Source: Coprinopsis marcescibilis (Eukaryota > Basidiomycota > Agaricomycetes > Agaricales > Psathyrellaceae). From it: 37,716 nt of DNA. Below the pieces are notes generated by a model that did no database searches, was not told where the DNA came from, and was given only the letters and a program-made list of their open reading frames with translations. Both the position numbers and the translations under genes were made by a program. Each line of letters starts with the position of its first letter. Position 1 is the stretch's first letter. The stretch is taken from positions 1-37,716 of the forward strand of contig ML210371.1 in assembly GCA_004369085.1 (NCBI GenBank), in the 5' to 3' direction. Below are positions 8,649-19,362 of this stretch, piece by piece.

Positions 8649-11600
8649 ATGACCACCGACTCTCCGAGACCCGATACCTCACATGTCAGAAAATCTTCAA
8701 CATTTGATGTGGATGTTGGTACGCATATGCTCTCCTTGTTTGAATGAGAGTTGACCTGACTGTTCCGTCGGCATTCCAGCAATGAAGGACCTCATCGCGT
8801 CATATGCCATCTACAATTACGACAGAGGCTTTCAACGGCCTGAGTGCGAGGAGGGAACCAGACAAGAGCTGCTGAAGGAGGCCCAGAGGTGGGCCGACGA
8901 GGATATATCTGAATGCAAACGCGCCCTCGTGGTTACCGGTCCAACAGGAAGCGGTAAGAGTGCAATAGCTCAAACCCTTGCCAAAGCCTGGGGCGACGAT
9001 ACAAAGAATAGACTCGCCGGTACTTTCTTCTTTTCATATCGATGTGCGGAAACGAACAATTCTTCCCGGCTTGTTGCCACCCTTGCCTATCAGTTTTCCA
9101 AAAACATTCCCGCGGCAATGGAGAAGATTCGAGAGGCCATGGACTCACACGAACCTTCCCTGGACACTCCGAGTCTGCAATTTCAAATGAGCAAGTTTAT
9201 CATTGAACCTTTGCGGAACACGGCCTCAGAGGTCTCTGGTAGTGGGGCATCGCCGGGATGGCCTGATATCATCATCATTGATGGCCTGAACGAGTGTGGG
9301 GACGAAGAAACCCAGCAAGACGTTTTTGCCACGCTCCAACAACTTTTAGCCAGTGATCTCCCGTTTCGACTCCTCATCACAGCGAGAACCGTGACCAATG
9401 ACGATGACGACAACGGAATTTTTGGATCTCTTTCCGAGGCGACTCAGGCGAACCTCATTCAGAAGATTGACACAGAAGCCAGAGCGTATTCCGCCGCCAG
9501 CGACGTCAAAGGTTACCTGCAGCGATCATTTGGAAAGATTCGGGACGAGTACAAAATCGAGAGCGAATGGCCACAGAAATCGACATTGGAACAGCTTATC
9601 GGGGATTGTCATTCGTCATTTCTGCATGCCAGCTTTGCTGTTGCTTTCGTTCGCTGCCAGGCTACAGGATCGCAGAGTTCGCATGATGCCTCGACCCGAC
9701 TGAGAACGTTTCTCACACAAGGCACGACAACTTTCAACGACAAAGGCCCTCTTGATGGGTTCTACAGGAAGAGGCTACGCGGAAACAGGTTCAAAGTACT
9801 GGCAATTAGGATAATTGCCCTATTTCCGACCAGTGTTCTTGCCAAAGGCCTCAGTCCCAAGCAACTTCAACGCATTCTCAGGCTTGAGGACACGGAGATC
9901 CATTCTCTCGAAGAGTTACAGCCTCTTCTCCATATACCTGCTGAAGGCAGCGGCTCCGAATACCGCATCCACCACAAAGATCTGGTTGACTTTCTGAGTG
10001 ATCCAAGCCGAGCGGAGGACCTGTGGTTGTCGGACGCTGAGGTTTACGACGCCATACACACTGGCTATGATAAAATGTGTACTGGTAAGCTTGCCAACAA
10101 GATTGTTTTTGCAGTTGTGGCTAATGGCTTCTCAGATATAACTCGACATCTCTCTGGAGCCACTTCCAATGCCAATTTAAGTGCACATGAAGTGCGAGAA
10201 ATATTGTCGTTGGCGTTTCAACTCGTCTTTACTTCGCAATCGTTAAGTCATCCGGTGCGTTTTCGCAATTATTCCTACTTTTCCTTCTCAGTAATGCTTA
10301 TTTGGTCGGGTTTTCTCCTTTAGGGAGCTAAATCAAGCCCATCTCCCAAAGGTACTGCACTCAAGGATGTTATCCTGTTGAGCGGCGCGATAATATTACT
10401 CTCTTGGCCTTGGGCGTTTTTCGGGGCAGCATTTGATTGGCAAGGTCTCCAGGGGACAAACAGCTTTGCAGCCACTGCTGTTAAGCATCCTCAAGCCACC
10501 AACGCCTTGGTCACATTGATCGCCACGTTCATCTCCCTAGCACACGCGACCCTGTACTCTCGCGCAGCTACCCGTTTCTACCAGGAATGGATAGCAGGAA
10601 AATCGAGGATCTCCTTGTTCCATATCACCACCGCCGGCGCTCTAACCCAGCTCCGCTTGGACCTGTCTTCTTTGCACAACCTGCGGCGAGGAAGGGGTTT
10701 GCCTATTGTGACGTTACTTTTCTTAGTTGGCTGCTCCATGTTCTTAATCGCTGGTCTCAGCAGCCTGCTGCTTCCTGTTTTGTTCGAGCAAACGACTGCC
10801 TTAGTTGGAAGGGAAATCGACCTTTTCCCGGCTGACCCCGAGTGTGATGCTTGGTTTGGTCGGGTTGCGGACAGGATCAGTCAAACATGTGGCTCCCGGG
10901 TGAGTGACGGCTTGATCGCTATCCCCAGATTTCACTTGATAACGATTCTCCCAACTGCTAGGTGCATACAAACGGAGTAACTTACGCAACTTGTCTGGGA
11001 CAAATTCCATTTGCTAATGTATTAGCGGCTGGTCGTCTTAACGTGAGTGAATATTCCTTGCATATGATCCATTTAGATTTATGGTGAAGCCCAGGCCTTG
11101 TCAAATCTGACCACCTCTCACGGCGAGGGAGTTTCTGTCAGCAACCTCGGGGCTAACAAAGAAACCCGTGTTCATAATCCATTCTGGGGAATATTACCCA
11201 TCGATCCGGCCAGTGCGCCATCTTCGACACTACAAGTCTTGCGTGACCGATCTTCCTTTAATCCCGCCACCCTCCACCAGACTCTACCCCCCTACAGCTA
11301 CACCTTGAACTATCAAGGAGTATCCACGATAATTGGATGTGCTTACGACATTGAAAGCCCCATTACGCTTGACCCAGCTGTCGAAGAGTACGCGGGGATA
11401 TGTGCAGAGGGAACGGACATTATTCAACCAGGAGAGGCTCAGCTGTTTCCACTGCGCAACTCTAGCAACTCTATTGCCTATTGGGCATGCAAAACTTCAG
11501 CCAATGTGGCCGCTACTTCGCCATCGCCTTACAACATCTATCTTCGAGGGTTCAATCTTTATGAAGGATTGGTGGGTAATCTTACGTGCTCGCTCACCGT

Positions 11601-12395
11601 CGCCCAGCCTGTCATCTTTCCTTTGACCTATCACTCCGATACCCAATCCTTCTCGTCGACGGGCCAAGTGGAGCACCTGGCAACACCGAACACGGGACAA
11701 GTCAGCAGGGTGATCGAACGTGTCCTGGTGGCGATATCTGGTGTAATCCATGATTCCCAAGGGATGCAGCTCAACCTGATGGCGGAATCAGTCATTACCA
11801 CTGGGAGCTTGTTTCAGCTGCCTCGCGGCCAAGACCCTGGGTATCTACCACTGTACGAAAGGGCACTGCGCGGGATCTTTGACTATGAGGTTCGTGAATT
11901 CTCTCTTTCAAAATTCAAATTGGTTGGCCTGGAGAAATTCTGACCCTGTCCACGCAGATCTCATACTTGCGGCTCATACTCTCTACAGAGCAAGACGTTC
12001 CCTCATCATGCTTTCGCCATTTAACAGGGGCAGTGACCTACCAGGCTTTCGGGTGGTCAGTAACGAATCACCACATCGGCTTCTTATTCCCGATTACCCT
12101 ATTCAATCTGACGGCCGTCATTTTCATTATTTTGGCAATCAAGATGGCCAAGGATGGCTCGTCTTCTCACTTGCTTGATCCCACGAATCCTCGTGTCCTG
12201 TTGCACGCCAACCTCGACTCTGGTGATGATGAATGGGAACGCACCGTTACGTTCGATCGCAGCTTGGTAAATTATATTCTCCCTCTACTCATTGCATGTC
12301 CTTGCTTAGACTTTCTGCGTTTACAGGCAATGAGACTTGCATCTGAAAGGACGATGGAACTTCTTGTTGGTGGAGACCTTGTTGGAGACTTGTGA
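8649..12395 (+). CDS. NACHT NTPase fused to a four-pass membrane/ectodomain module
   Basis: Seven exons (8649-8718, 8780-10254, 10324-10899, 10962-11042, 11095-11889, 11958-12266, 12327-12395) join in frame to 1124 residues. The N-terminal half is a NACHT-type STAND ATPase: Walker A GPTGSGKS at 77-84, Walker B IIIIDGLNEC at 187-196, and FRLLITAR as a likely sensor near 219-226. The C-terminal half has membrane segments near 531-552 (with SWPW), 576-595, 642-668 and 1040-1062. Between the third and fourth lies a Cys-containing region with AYWACK, IYLRG and NLTCSL, probably extracellular. The neighbouring gene 12816-15219 carries the same membrane half without NACHT. The join lies at a phase-0 GT-AG intron (10255-10323); unspliced, the NACHT part stops at 10321-10323. 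No repeat sensor domain was seen. I infer a membrane-tethered NLR-like protein. Two separate genes remain possible, but there is no room for a second promoter. Confidence 0.8.
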
Positions 12396-12815
12396 GGTTA
12401 CATTGGGCAGACAGGGTCAATGCCCTCATCCCGGCTACAGGCTACAGAATGGCTCGCCATGAATTCATCTGACACCTTTTATATACCACGCATCATTCCT
12501 GCCGGCTGTCATGTACATGTAAACATCCTGGCTTGCCACAGCTCGGTTCGGTCGCTGTTTCTTACTATTAGCCTCGTGTGTGGACACCTCAGCCGAGGTC
12601 CGCTCCCCCAATACCCCGAATATGGCTTTAGAGTATAAATGAAGTTCTATGCATCATCACCTATGGCTCATATATAGATGGCAGATACATGAGGCAGCCT
12701 GAAGCAAGGCACGGTTACACCGGCCTGGCGCCTTAGCTGGTCTCAGTTGTAGTATTTTATCCTTTTCTGATACTTCCTACATAGACGAGCAGCTCCTTCT
12801 CTTCTTACAATCACC
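12396..12815. promoter_or_regulatory. Intergenic: 3' end of the fusion gene and promoter of the membrane gene
   Basis: No gene was found. TATAAAT at 12634-12640 lies about 180 bp before the downstream ATG and may be a TATA element. An open frame at 12420-12638 shows no family resemblance and is taken as chance. Confidence 0.45.
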
Positions 12816-15219
12816 ATGACTTCGACAGACAAACCAACCAATGATCAACACCTTACAACCAGCATAAATTCCATTGGTATGAGTCCGATATTCAAGCTGC
12901 TTTATTCAGCCAGCTGAAATAAGCTTTCATCTTGATCCATGCATGATTGACCTTACACACAAGACTTCGCGCCAGTACCAGGTGAGCTTGATTATTGCTT
13001 GGACGTAGATTTTCTGGGTTATCTTGACTTACAATCCTTTCAGAACCTCCAGACTATTATGACCCCCCCACTGCAGCATCAGCGCTGCGTGAAAGAATTG
13101 CGAACATGGTTGTAGCGCTACCAGCGCTCATATTTTTGGTCTGGCCTTGGACATTATGGGCTATCGCTTACAGGAGCAACGGAATACCCCTCACCAACAC
13201 CAGACTCGCAAATTTTATTGAACACTACCCGCACCACAGCATCTTTTTCTGCGCATGGCTAGGCGCTGAAGTCATAGGTGCATGCGTCCCACTCGCATTC
13301 GCGCTAGCATGCACCCGTTTAGGACAGGCATTGTCATCGAGTGCCAAGGACAAGTTCAGCGTGCTTGACATATCCGTCCTCAACTCTCTGCGGAACCAAA
13401 CTTTCCCGTGGTCGCTTCAGGATCTCAGGTCTTTTTACAGGCGGAGGAGCACACGGAACCTGGTCCTGGTCTTGATTTGTTTGGTGTTCGCAATTCTTTT
13501 TCAAATTGTGCCCGCCGCCTTCGTTGGCCTGCTGCTTCCGGCTCCGTTTGAGAGGGTGGTGGGCGTTACTGGTGGTGCCCAGTTCGATTTAGCATCGAGA
13601 GAGCTAGAGTGTGCAGGGTGGTTGGATCGGATAAGCGGGGAGTTGAATACCGCTGGATGCGAATCTGATTGGCGGGTTAGGCCATTTATTCATGTCTGTG
13701 GTATACACAAGCTAATAACCTCATCTAGGATCACAATGGTATCCTCTATACACCTTGCTATGGTGCAAGTCAGACAGACGAAGCTCTATCTGCAGGCCGC
13801 GCAAAGGTGAGAAACTCAGCGGTCGTCCAGTGGGTGGCGGCCCCAATGCTGTAATTTATTTTCTACCGAACAGATGATCGAATTCACTCTCAATGGCGAG
13901 AAGAGTCAGCCATTGGAGGGGCTTGCTTCTGCACGCATCATAGGTCATATGTACGGAGCACAAGGACTACAACCGGCTGGAAATGCCGACAACCTTCATC
14001 TACCTGCTTTCATGAATCAGCTCGACGATTTGGAGTCAATTCGTTCATACAGCTACAGCCTCAGCTATCAGAGCATATCCGCCAACATCTCCTGCGCACT
14101 CGACCCCGAGAGCCCCATTCGCTCTAGCGTCACCAGCCCCGAGAACACTACCTCCTTAGTGTTTTATAACGAGACCTGCGCCTCTGGGGCCGAGTTTCTC
14201 AGCGGACCAGGAAGCACCTCAGCGCCAGTTGACTACGAAGCCGACAATGTCCTTACGTACTGGGCGTGTAGGGGATCTGATGTAACAGTCGACGCACCAA
14301 CGTACACGATCTATCTCAGAGGCCTGCGACTCTATACAGAGACCATCGGAAACATCACATGCTCTATCGAGCAAATCCGCCCCTCAGTCTTCGACGTCGT
14401 TTACGACTCCACCGCCAAGGCGTTCTCAGTACTCCAAACCCCCACGTCCTCGGATGTACAGGGGCCTACGGAGCAGAGGATAGTCAGAACCATGGTGGAG
14501 AATGCCCTGATGGGAATGTCGGGAATCATTAGAGAGGCTCACACCTGGAAAGCCAGTTCCATGGCGGAGTCGGTGTTCTCAACTTCCCTTCAGCTGCTTG
14601 GACTTGCACCTTTGCCGGGCGGCCCGCGCAAAGAGCATCTGCAATTGTTCGAAGAGACGATGAAGGGTATGCTGGAATACGGGGTGGGTGTTAAATCGAT
14701 ATCTCATATCTCTTGTATTCCCCTTTAATGGTCCTTTTAGGTGGCATACGGTCGCTTTGTTATTTCAGCGCAGGCCACCCCGCCAGCGATCTGCACAGTA
14801 TCACCCGAGGGCCGGGTCACAGTCAAGATGTTGGGTTGGGCAGCGACTTTGCTGCAGGCCTGGTTCCTCATACCGGTAACCCTCCTCAATTTGGCATCCC
14901 TGGTCGTACTGCTGCTCGCCATTTCCGCGTCAAAAAACACAAATCCGTCGCGCTTATTTGACCCTGCTGATCCTCGTGTGCTTCTCCACTCCAACTACAG
15001 CTTAGCAAACCTCCCTGAATCAGAGTGGGACACCGTTGTATCATTCTCCCGCCGAGAGATGGTGAGCACTACTTTCTCTTTCAACGAATGTTTCCGATCT
15101 TTGTGACTAACACCGCATCTCATCCTTGTTCACCGTGGCAGATATCTCGGGCTGCAGAGAGATTCGAGTCGGCGTCTGAGCCCATTAATTCAGACGTGAT
15201 TAGGGAGATAATGGGATGA
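12816..15219 (+). CDS. Four-pass membrane/ectodomain protein, paralogue of the fusion's C-terminal half
   Basis: Seven exons (12816-12876, 12964-12981, 13044-13675, 13729-13806, 13874-14683, 14741-15061, 15142-15219) give 665 residues in one frame; exon 2 is only 18 nt. Membrane segments lie near residues 48-68 (with VWPW), 92-117, 166-192 and 570-596. The large loop between the last two keeps the fusion gene's landmarks: SYSLSYQ, TYWACR, YTIYLRG and NITCSI, with paired cysteines, and is probably extracellular. The end of the last membrane segment is followed by DPADPRVLLHSN, close to DPTNPRVLLHAN in the fusion. There is no NTPase domain; the N-terminus is a short Pro-rich tail. Intron positions in the membrane half match those of the fusion gene, supporting tandem duplication. 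It runs toward the NACHT gene at 15417. The family is common in mushrooms as far as I know, and its function is unknown. Confidence 0.85.
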
Positions 15220-15539
15220 GTTTTGTGGCCATCGAGCTGTACGCAATATCAATCAGTCATTTTTAAAATTTATGTTCGGAGATTACTAGAGCAAACATTG
15301 TCGATTGAGCATACACAGTGGAAGATATAATGATACATGTTGATGGACACGTAACCTCTATCTGAACGGTAGCTGTGGCGTACATTCGAAACGAGATTAT
15401 TGTAGAGAACCCCTTCTTATTGATTGTATAAATTGCGCCAATTGTGCTGGAAGCAGCCTCTCATTCGCCATATTGCCTCGTACGGACTCAGATAGCTTGT
15501 CTTCGTTCGTGGTGGTGCTAGCGCCGAGAGCAAGCGCCA
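15151..15539. repeat. Segmental duplication, copy B (partner at 6135-6533)
   Basis: This is the intact context of the duplicated segment. It spans the last exon of the membrane gene (stop at 15217-15219), a 197-bp convergent spacer and the last exon of the NACHT gene (stop at 15417-15419). Copy A repeats the same order with the flanking gene bodies missing. Confidence 0.9.
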
Positions 15540-17533
15540 CGCGGCGTTGGGAAGCTTCACACCAGCCAACGTCAACTGGGTGCGAATAGCCTGCCTCCAA
15601 CGGCGACAAGTATTGCTGCACCTGAGATACCCGCACTAAATTAAAATAGCTCAGTAAAGCAAGTTCAAACGAAATGGTTGTTAAAGGGCACTCACACCAA
15701 ACGGAACGCAATGCACCCAAACATAGAGCTGTACCAACTCGTCAGTTCTTGCCTTTACTTTTGGGGCTAACCAAACATCGGGGCCAACTCTGTCGAGCTC
15801 TGCCTTGACAATGTCCGCGTAGCCTAGTAGGGGTGTCCCTCCAAGGGAGCCCCACCAGGGTATCGGACAATGTATGTAATTGTAGGAATAATCGCCCTCG
15901 TGAAGAAAGGTAATATCCGAAGTACAGAGCTTGGCTCCATGGATCACGTTATCGCAGGATGTGGGCGAAACACATTCTGAGATCATGCTCGATGTGCGAA
16001 GGAGTTGGATGCTGATTTTCGCTGCTACGGCTTCATCGGGGATGTAGAGATCCTCGCCGCACCGGCGGACATTGTTCAAGAAATCCATAAGCGACTTGTG
16101 ATAGACACCATATGACTTTGTATCAGCCTCGTTCCTCTCCGGAACTGACACCAGCGAATGGAGGCTACCAAAAATCTTCGTGGATTCATAGGCATCGAGT
16201 TGGAGGAAGCTGTCGATTTTGCTGGCGGTAAACCGGTTGAAATTGCCATCACTGCCAGATCTCCAACTGATATGAAGACTGAACTTGAGGCAGAGAATCG
16301 AGTCTTGAGGATCCGGACATGCCTTGAGGATGGCACGGTACATGGCGTCCAATCGTGAATATGGGTTTGTGGAGCCTGATGGAGAGCTAGACGTATTGGC
16401 ATCAAGTATGAATTGGAGATTCTCCCGTGGGCGACTGGTTGGGCGACCGCCAACAAACCTGATGACAGTGCTGGCGTATATAAACTGGCCAGATGATCTA
16501 TCAACGATATCGTCAATAACATCCTCAGGAGGCCAATTTGGCGGCAGCTGATGTCTTGTTCGGATCGTTGTAAAGGCTAGGCCTAGGTACTTGCGGATGT
16601 CCACAGCTGGCTTGTACCTGTCGTCCAGGATGATTTGGCGCGTCACCGCGCCGGCGTGACCTTCTGGGGAGAAATATCCCCTCATGGGCTGGTCCGGTCG
16701 GCTTGCAAGGACCACACGGAAAGGAAGACGGCGAGAGGCGATGTTGTTGTGAAGGAGAGTGAGAATCAAGAGTTGTTGGCTCTCGCCCTGATCGTCTTCT
16801 TCTTCAGGGAGAGGATTGACAGGCCTCGGATAGGTATGCTTACATTCATCCAAGCCGTCGATGACTACAAGCTTTGGCCAGGCCTCGACAGAGGCGGGAT
16901 TTGCTTGAGTGGCACGCGAAATTGGGTCCAGAATTAGGGCCTCCATCTGTACCTCCGCCGACTTGGTGAAGATAGAAACGTCGGAAATGACAGCGTGTGC
17001 AATATATGGCTGCAAATCTGGTATTTTCACTGCGAGCTGGTATGCGAGGGTGGGGAAGAGTTTCCCGGGGTTGTCCCTCTCCGGGTCCTGGTGGGAGAAG
17101 AAGAAGCTGGCAGCCAAAATGCGCTCAGAGGCTCCCCTCTCTGCGATGGATTGTTGGATTGCTGATTTTCCTGCGCCTGCTGCTCCGTACATCCAGAGGA
17201 GGAGGGTAAGATCATGGCCGACGTCTGGTAGGCCATAAGTCCAGGTCATAATGTCGTCTTGAACCCCTTCACGAGTTCCTTCACTGCACCGCGGGGCATC
17301 GAAGCGGGCGCTGGAGTCGTGGATCGCATCTGGTGCAATGTGGTCGAATAGTATTTTCATGCCTGGGACCTTTAGGTTAGTAGCATAGCTTAAGAGAGTA
17401 ATCTATCCCTACCATCCGCGACGACATTAGAGGCAGATTGATTAACGTGCGTTGAATTGTGGATTGTAAGAACAGTACTGGTGACCGCGCTGTCCGTTAA
17501 CGTAACGTTCCTTGCTTTACTGAAAGCTGACAT
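15417..17533 (-). CDS. NACHT-domain NTPase (STAND ATPase)
   Basis: Three exons (17533-17413, 17362-15696, 15635-15417) give 668 residues. The family is a P-loop STAND ATPase, the nucleotide-binding core of NLR-like proteins. The N-terminal 40 residues are Ser/Thr-rich and precede HIAPDAIHDSSARFDAPRCS, a common lead-in of mushroom NACHT proteins. Walker A is GAAGAGKSA at about 100-108, Walker B is VVIDGLDECK at about 206-215, and VVLASRPDQPMR is the likely sensor. The downstream part keeps SGQFIYASTVIRFV and YHKSLMDFL, typical of the region after NACHT in these proteins. No ankyrin, WD40 or TPR repeats follow. The first exon was found through the conserved exon-intron layout of the pseudogene at 2908-5059. 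The third exon frame (CGYLR...CRRWR) is chosen because it is conserved in that pseudogene and in the fragment at 6411-6533. Without it the protein would stop at 15681-15683. Confidence 0.88.
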
Positions 17534-17683
17534 GGGCTGTTGAAAAGGACACTTCGGTGTGGAAAGTCGAGCAGATTCCCTCAGTCCCGACGAAGAACTT
17601 CTTAAGTTGAGGCGGCCTTGCGTCAGTGCATTTGCAGTTCAAGTCCGGGAAGCTGACGGAAGTCATGCCTAACATGCCCAAAC

Positions 17684-17700
17684 TTAGATAAGATAAGATC
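17684..17700 (+). promoter_or_regulatory. Overlapping GATA-factor motifs
   Basis: TTAGATAAGATAAGATC contains two overlapping AGATAAG sites. Fungal GATA factors of the AreA/NIT2 type bind HGATAR and often need paired sites. Placement about 270 bp before the aminotransferase ATG suits nitrogen control of amino-acid metabolism. Binding is inferred, not shown. Confidence 0.4.
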
Positions 17701-17798
17701 GGTTCGAGCTCCGAGACTTCATCGATTGGCCACGAATTCAAATTTCTCCATCCCGTTTCTCGGCCGGAGGAACAGACATCGACCCCCAAAAACCAATA

Positions 17799-17804
17799 TG
17801 ACTC
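17799..17804 (+). promoter_or_regulatory. Gcn4/CPC1-type TGACTC motif
   Basis: TGACTC is the core of the site bound by fungal Gcn4/CPC1 bZIP regulators of amino-acid biosynthesis. It lies about 160 bp before the ATG of the aminotransferase, a typical target of that pathway. A six-base match can arise by chance. Confidence 0.35.
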
Positions 17805-17965
17805 GAGCGCACCAACTTTTTCCCTCTTCCTCTCCCTTTCTTTATAACCTGTGCTTGTGATAGCAGTCTTCTTCCTCAGTTCGCCCACCCCCAAATTGTA
17901 CCATCGTCATCAGTGGAGACCGCTCTAGCTCAAGCTTGCAAGCAGTTCAATACCTTTGCCCCACA

Positions 17966-19362
17966 ATGGCCATTCAATCCGCTGTTGCGCCCAACGGCGT
18001 CGTCGTTGAGGCTTCCAAGGCTGTCATAAACGATCTCGATGTAAGCAATCGTTCTAGAATGTAATCACAACCACTAACCTCCTACAACAGGCCTCCAAGG
18101 TCATCTTCACTCCCGCTGCCACGCTCAAACCTCTGCCAGAGTCCAGTACTCTAGTTTTCGGCCAAACCAAAACGGACCACATGCTCACCGTCGAATATAT
18201 TCCCTCCATTGGCTGGGGCGCACCTCAGATCCGTCCCTACGCCAATCTCGAGTTGGACCCGATGAGCAGCTGCTTCCAATATTGCCCTAACGTATTCGAA
18301 GGCATGAAGGCCTACCTCGACGCAGACGGCACTCCCTGTCTCTTCCGTCCTAACCTTAACATGGCTAGGATGGTCATGAGTGCCGCACGCATGGCACTTC
18401 CGCCATTCAACCCCAACGCCCTCCTAGAACTCATCAAGGAACTCATCCGCGTGGAGAAGCGTTGGATCCCCAAAACCGATGAACCCGGCTACAGCCTGTA
18501 CATCCGTCCTACGATCATCGGTACGCGTCCATCGTTAGGCGTGAGCGCCTCGGATAGTGCGTTGCTCTACGTCGTGCTTTGTCCTACTGGACCCTACTTC
18601 AAGTCGAGCAAGTCGGGGAAGAATGCCGATTCAGATACTCCCTCTGCACCCCCTGCCGTTTCTGGCTCTCCTACCTCTGCGGAAGTGGAATCGGATGACG
18701 GGCCTAAAGGTATCTCCCTCCTTGCGGTCAGCGACCATGTCCGCGCCTGGCCCGGCGGAACCGGAGGTTTCAAGCTCGGCCTCAACTACGCTCCAGGATT
18801 TGCACCCCAAAGACACGCCCTGGCCCAGGGTTACGATCAGGTCCTCTGGCTTCTCGCCAACCCCTCCGCACCCGACGACCCCAAGGCCAGCAAGCTCACC
18901 GAAGTCGGAGCCATGAACGTGTTCGTCATCGTCAAGCGTGATGATGATAGCGGCGAGCTGGATGCCTTCACCCCGCCGTTGGATGGGACAATCCTCCCAG
19001 GTTTGACGCGTGCCTCGGTGTTGGAGCTGCTTGATACGCACAACACCTCACCATCCTCGTCACCATTGGCGCTTCCTTCGGCAGTGAAGGTACATACGCA
19101 CCAGACGAACGACCTCACGATGAGCCAGATCCTTGATTGGAGTGCACAAGGCCGGTTGTTGGAGGTGTTCGGTGTGGGCACGGCCGTGGTTGTTGCGCCT
19201 GTAGCACGTATCGGATTCTTGGGGGAGGACCTCTATTTGCCCGGCAGTACCGCCGAGGGCAAGAGGGGTGGACTGGGTGTCGTTGGAAAGGCAGTGAGTG
19301 ATGCGATTATGGCGATCCAGACCGGGAAAAAGGAGTTCGAGGGGTGGTGTGTGAGGGTTTAA
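17966..19362 (+). CDS. BAT: Branched-chain amino-acid aminotransferase
   Basis: PLP-dependent (fold type IV) aminotransferase that interconverts Leu, Ile and Val with their 2-oxo acids using 2-oxoglutarate/glutamate: the last step of their synthesis and the first of their breakdown. Two exons (17966-18040, 18091-19362) give 448 residues. Family marks are FEGMKAY, IRPTIIGTRPSLGV, the block AWPGGTGGFKLGLNYAP with the expected PLP lysine at K253, and TEVGAMNVFV near 294-303. The substrate-binding C-terminal part has DGTILPGLTR. An acidic, Ser/Pro-rich insert of about 35 residues (roughly 196-230) sits after GPYF, where relatives I know have only a few residues. The N-terminus lacks an obvious Arg-rich mitochondrial presequence, so cytosolic location is a guess. 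The promoter side carries GATA and TGACTC motifs. Identity is secure; mitochondrial versus cytosolic isoform is open. Confidence 0.95.

Larger units (their letters stand above)
17534..17965. promoter_or_regulatory. Divergent promoter region, NACHT gene and branched-chain aminotransferase
   Basis: The 0.43-kb spacer separates divergent starts at 17533 and 17966. It holds overlapping GATA motifs, a TGACTC motif, a pyrimidine-rich tract (about 17816-17842) and a TATA-like TTTATAA at 17841-17847, all placed sensibly for the plus-strand aminotransferase gene. Confidence 0.55.

Noticed and set aside
11043..11076. 34-nt intron in the fusion gene with acceptor at 11076
   Set aside because: Too short for a basidiomycete intron; acceptor CAG at 11094 gives 52 nt in the same phase and matches the exon border in the paralogue.
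15397..15621. Alternative third exon for the NACHT gene starting at GTG 15621 (acceptor CTCAG)
   Set aside because: The TGC frame starting at 15635 is conserved in the pseudogene (3111-2908) and in the fragment at 6411-6533, and the CTCAG acceptor is absent from the pseudogene.
17696..17712. tRNA B box (GGTTCGAGCTCC)
   Set aside because: No A box, anticodon arm or acceptor stem in the right places.
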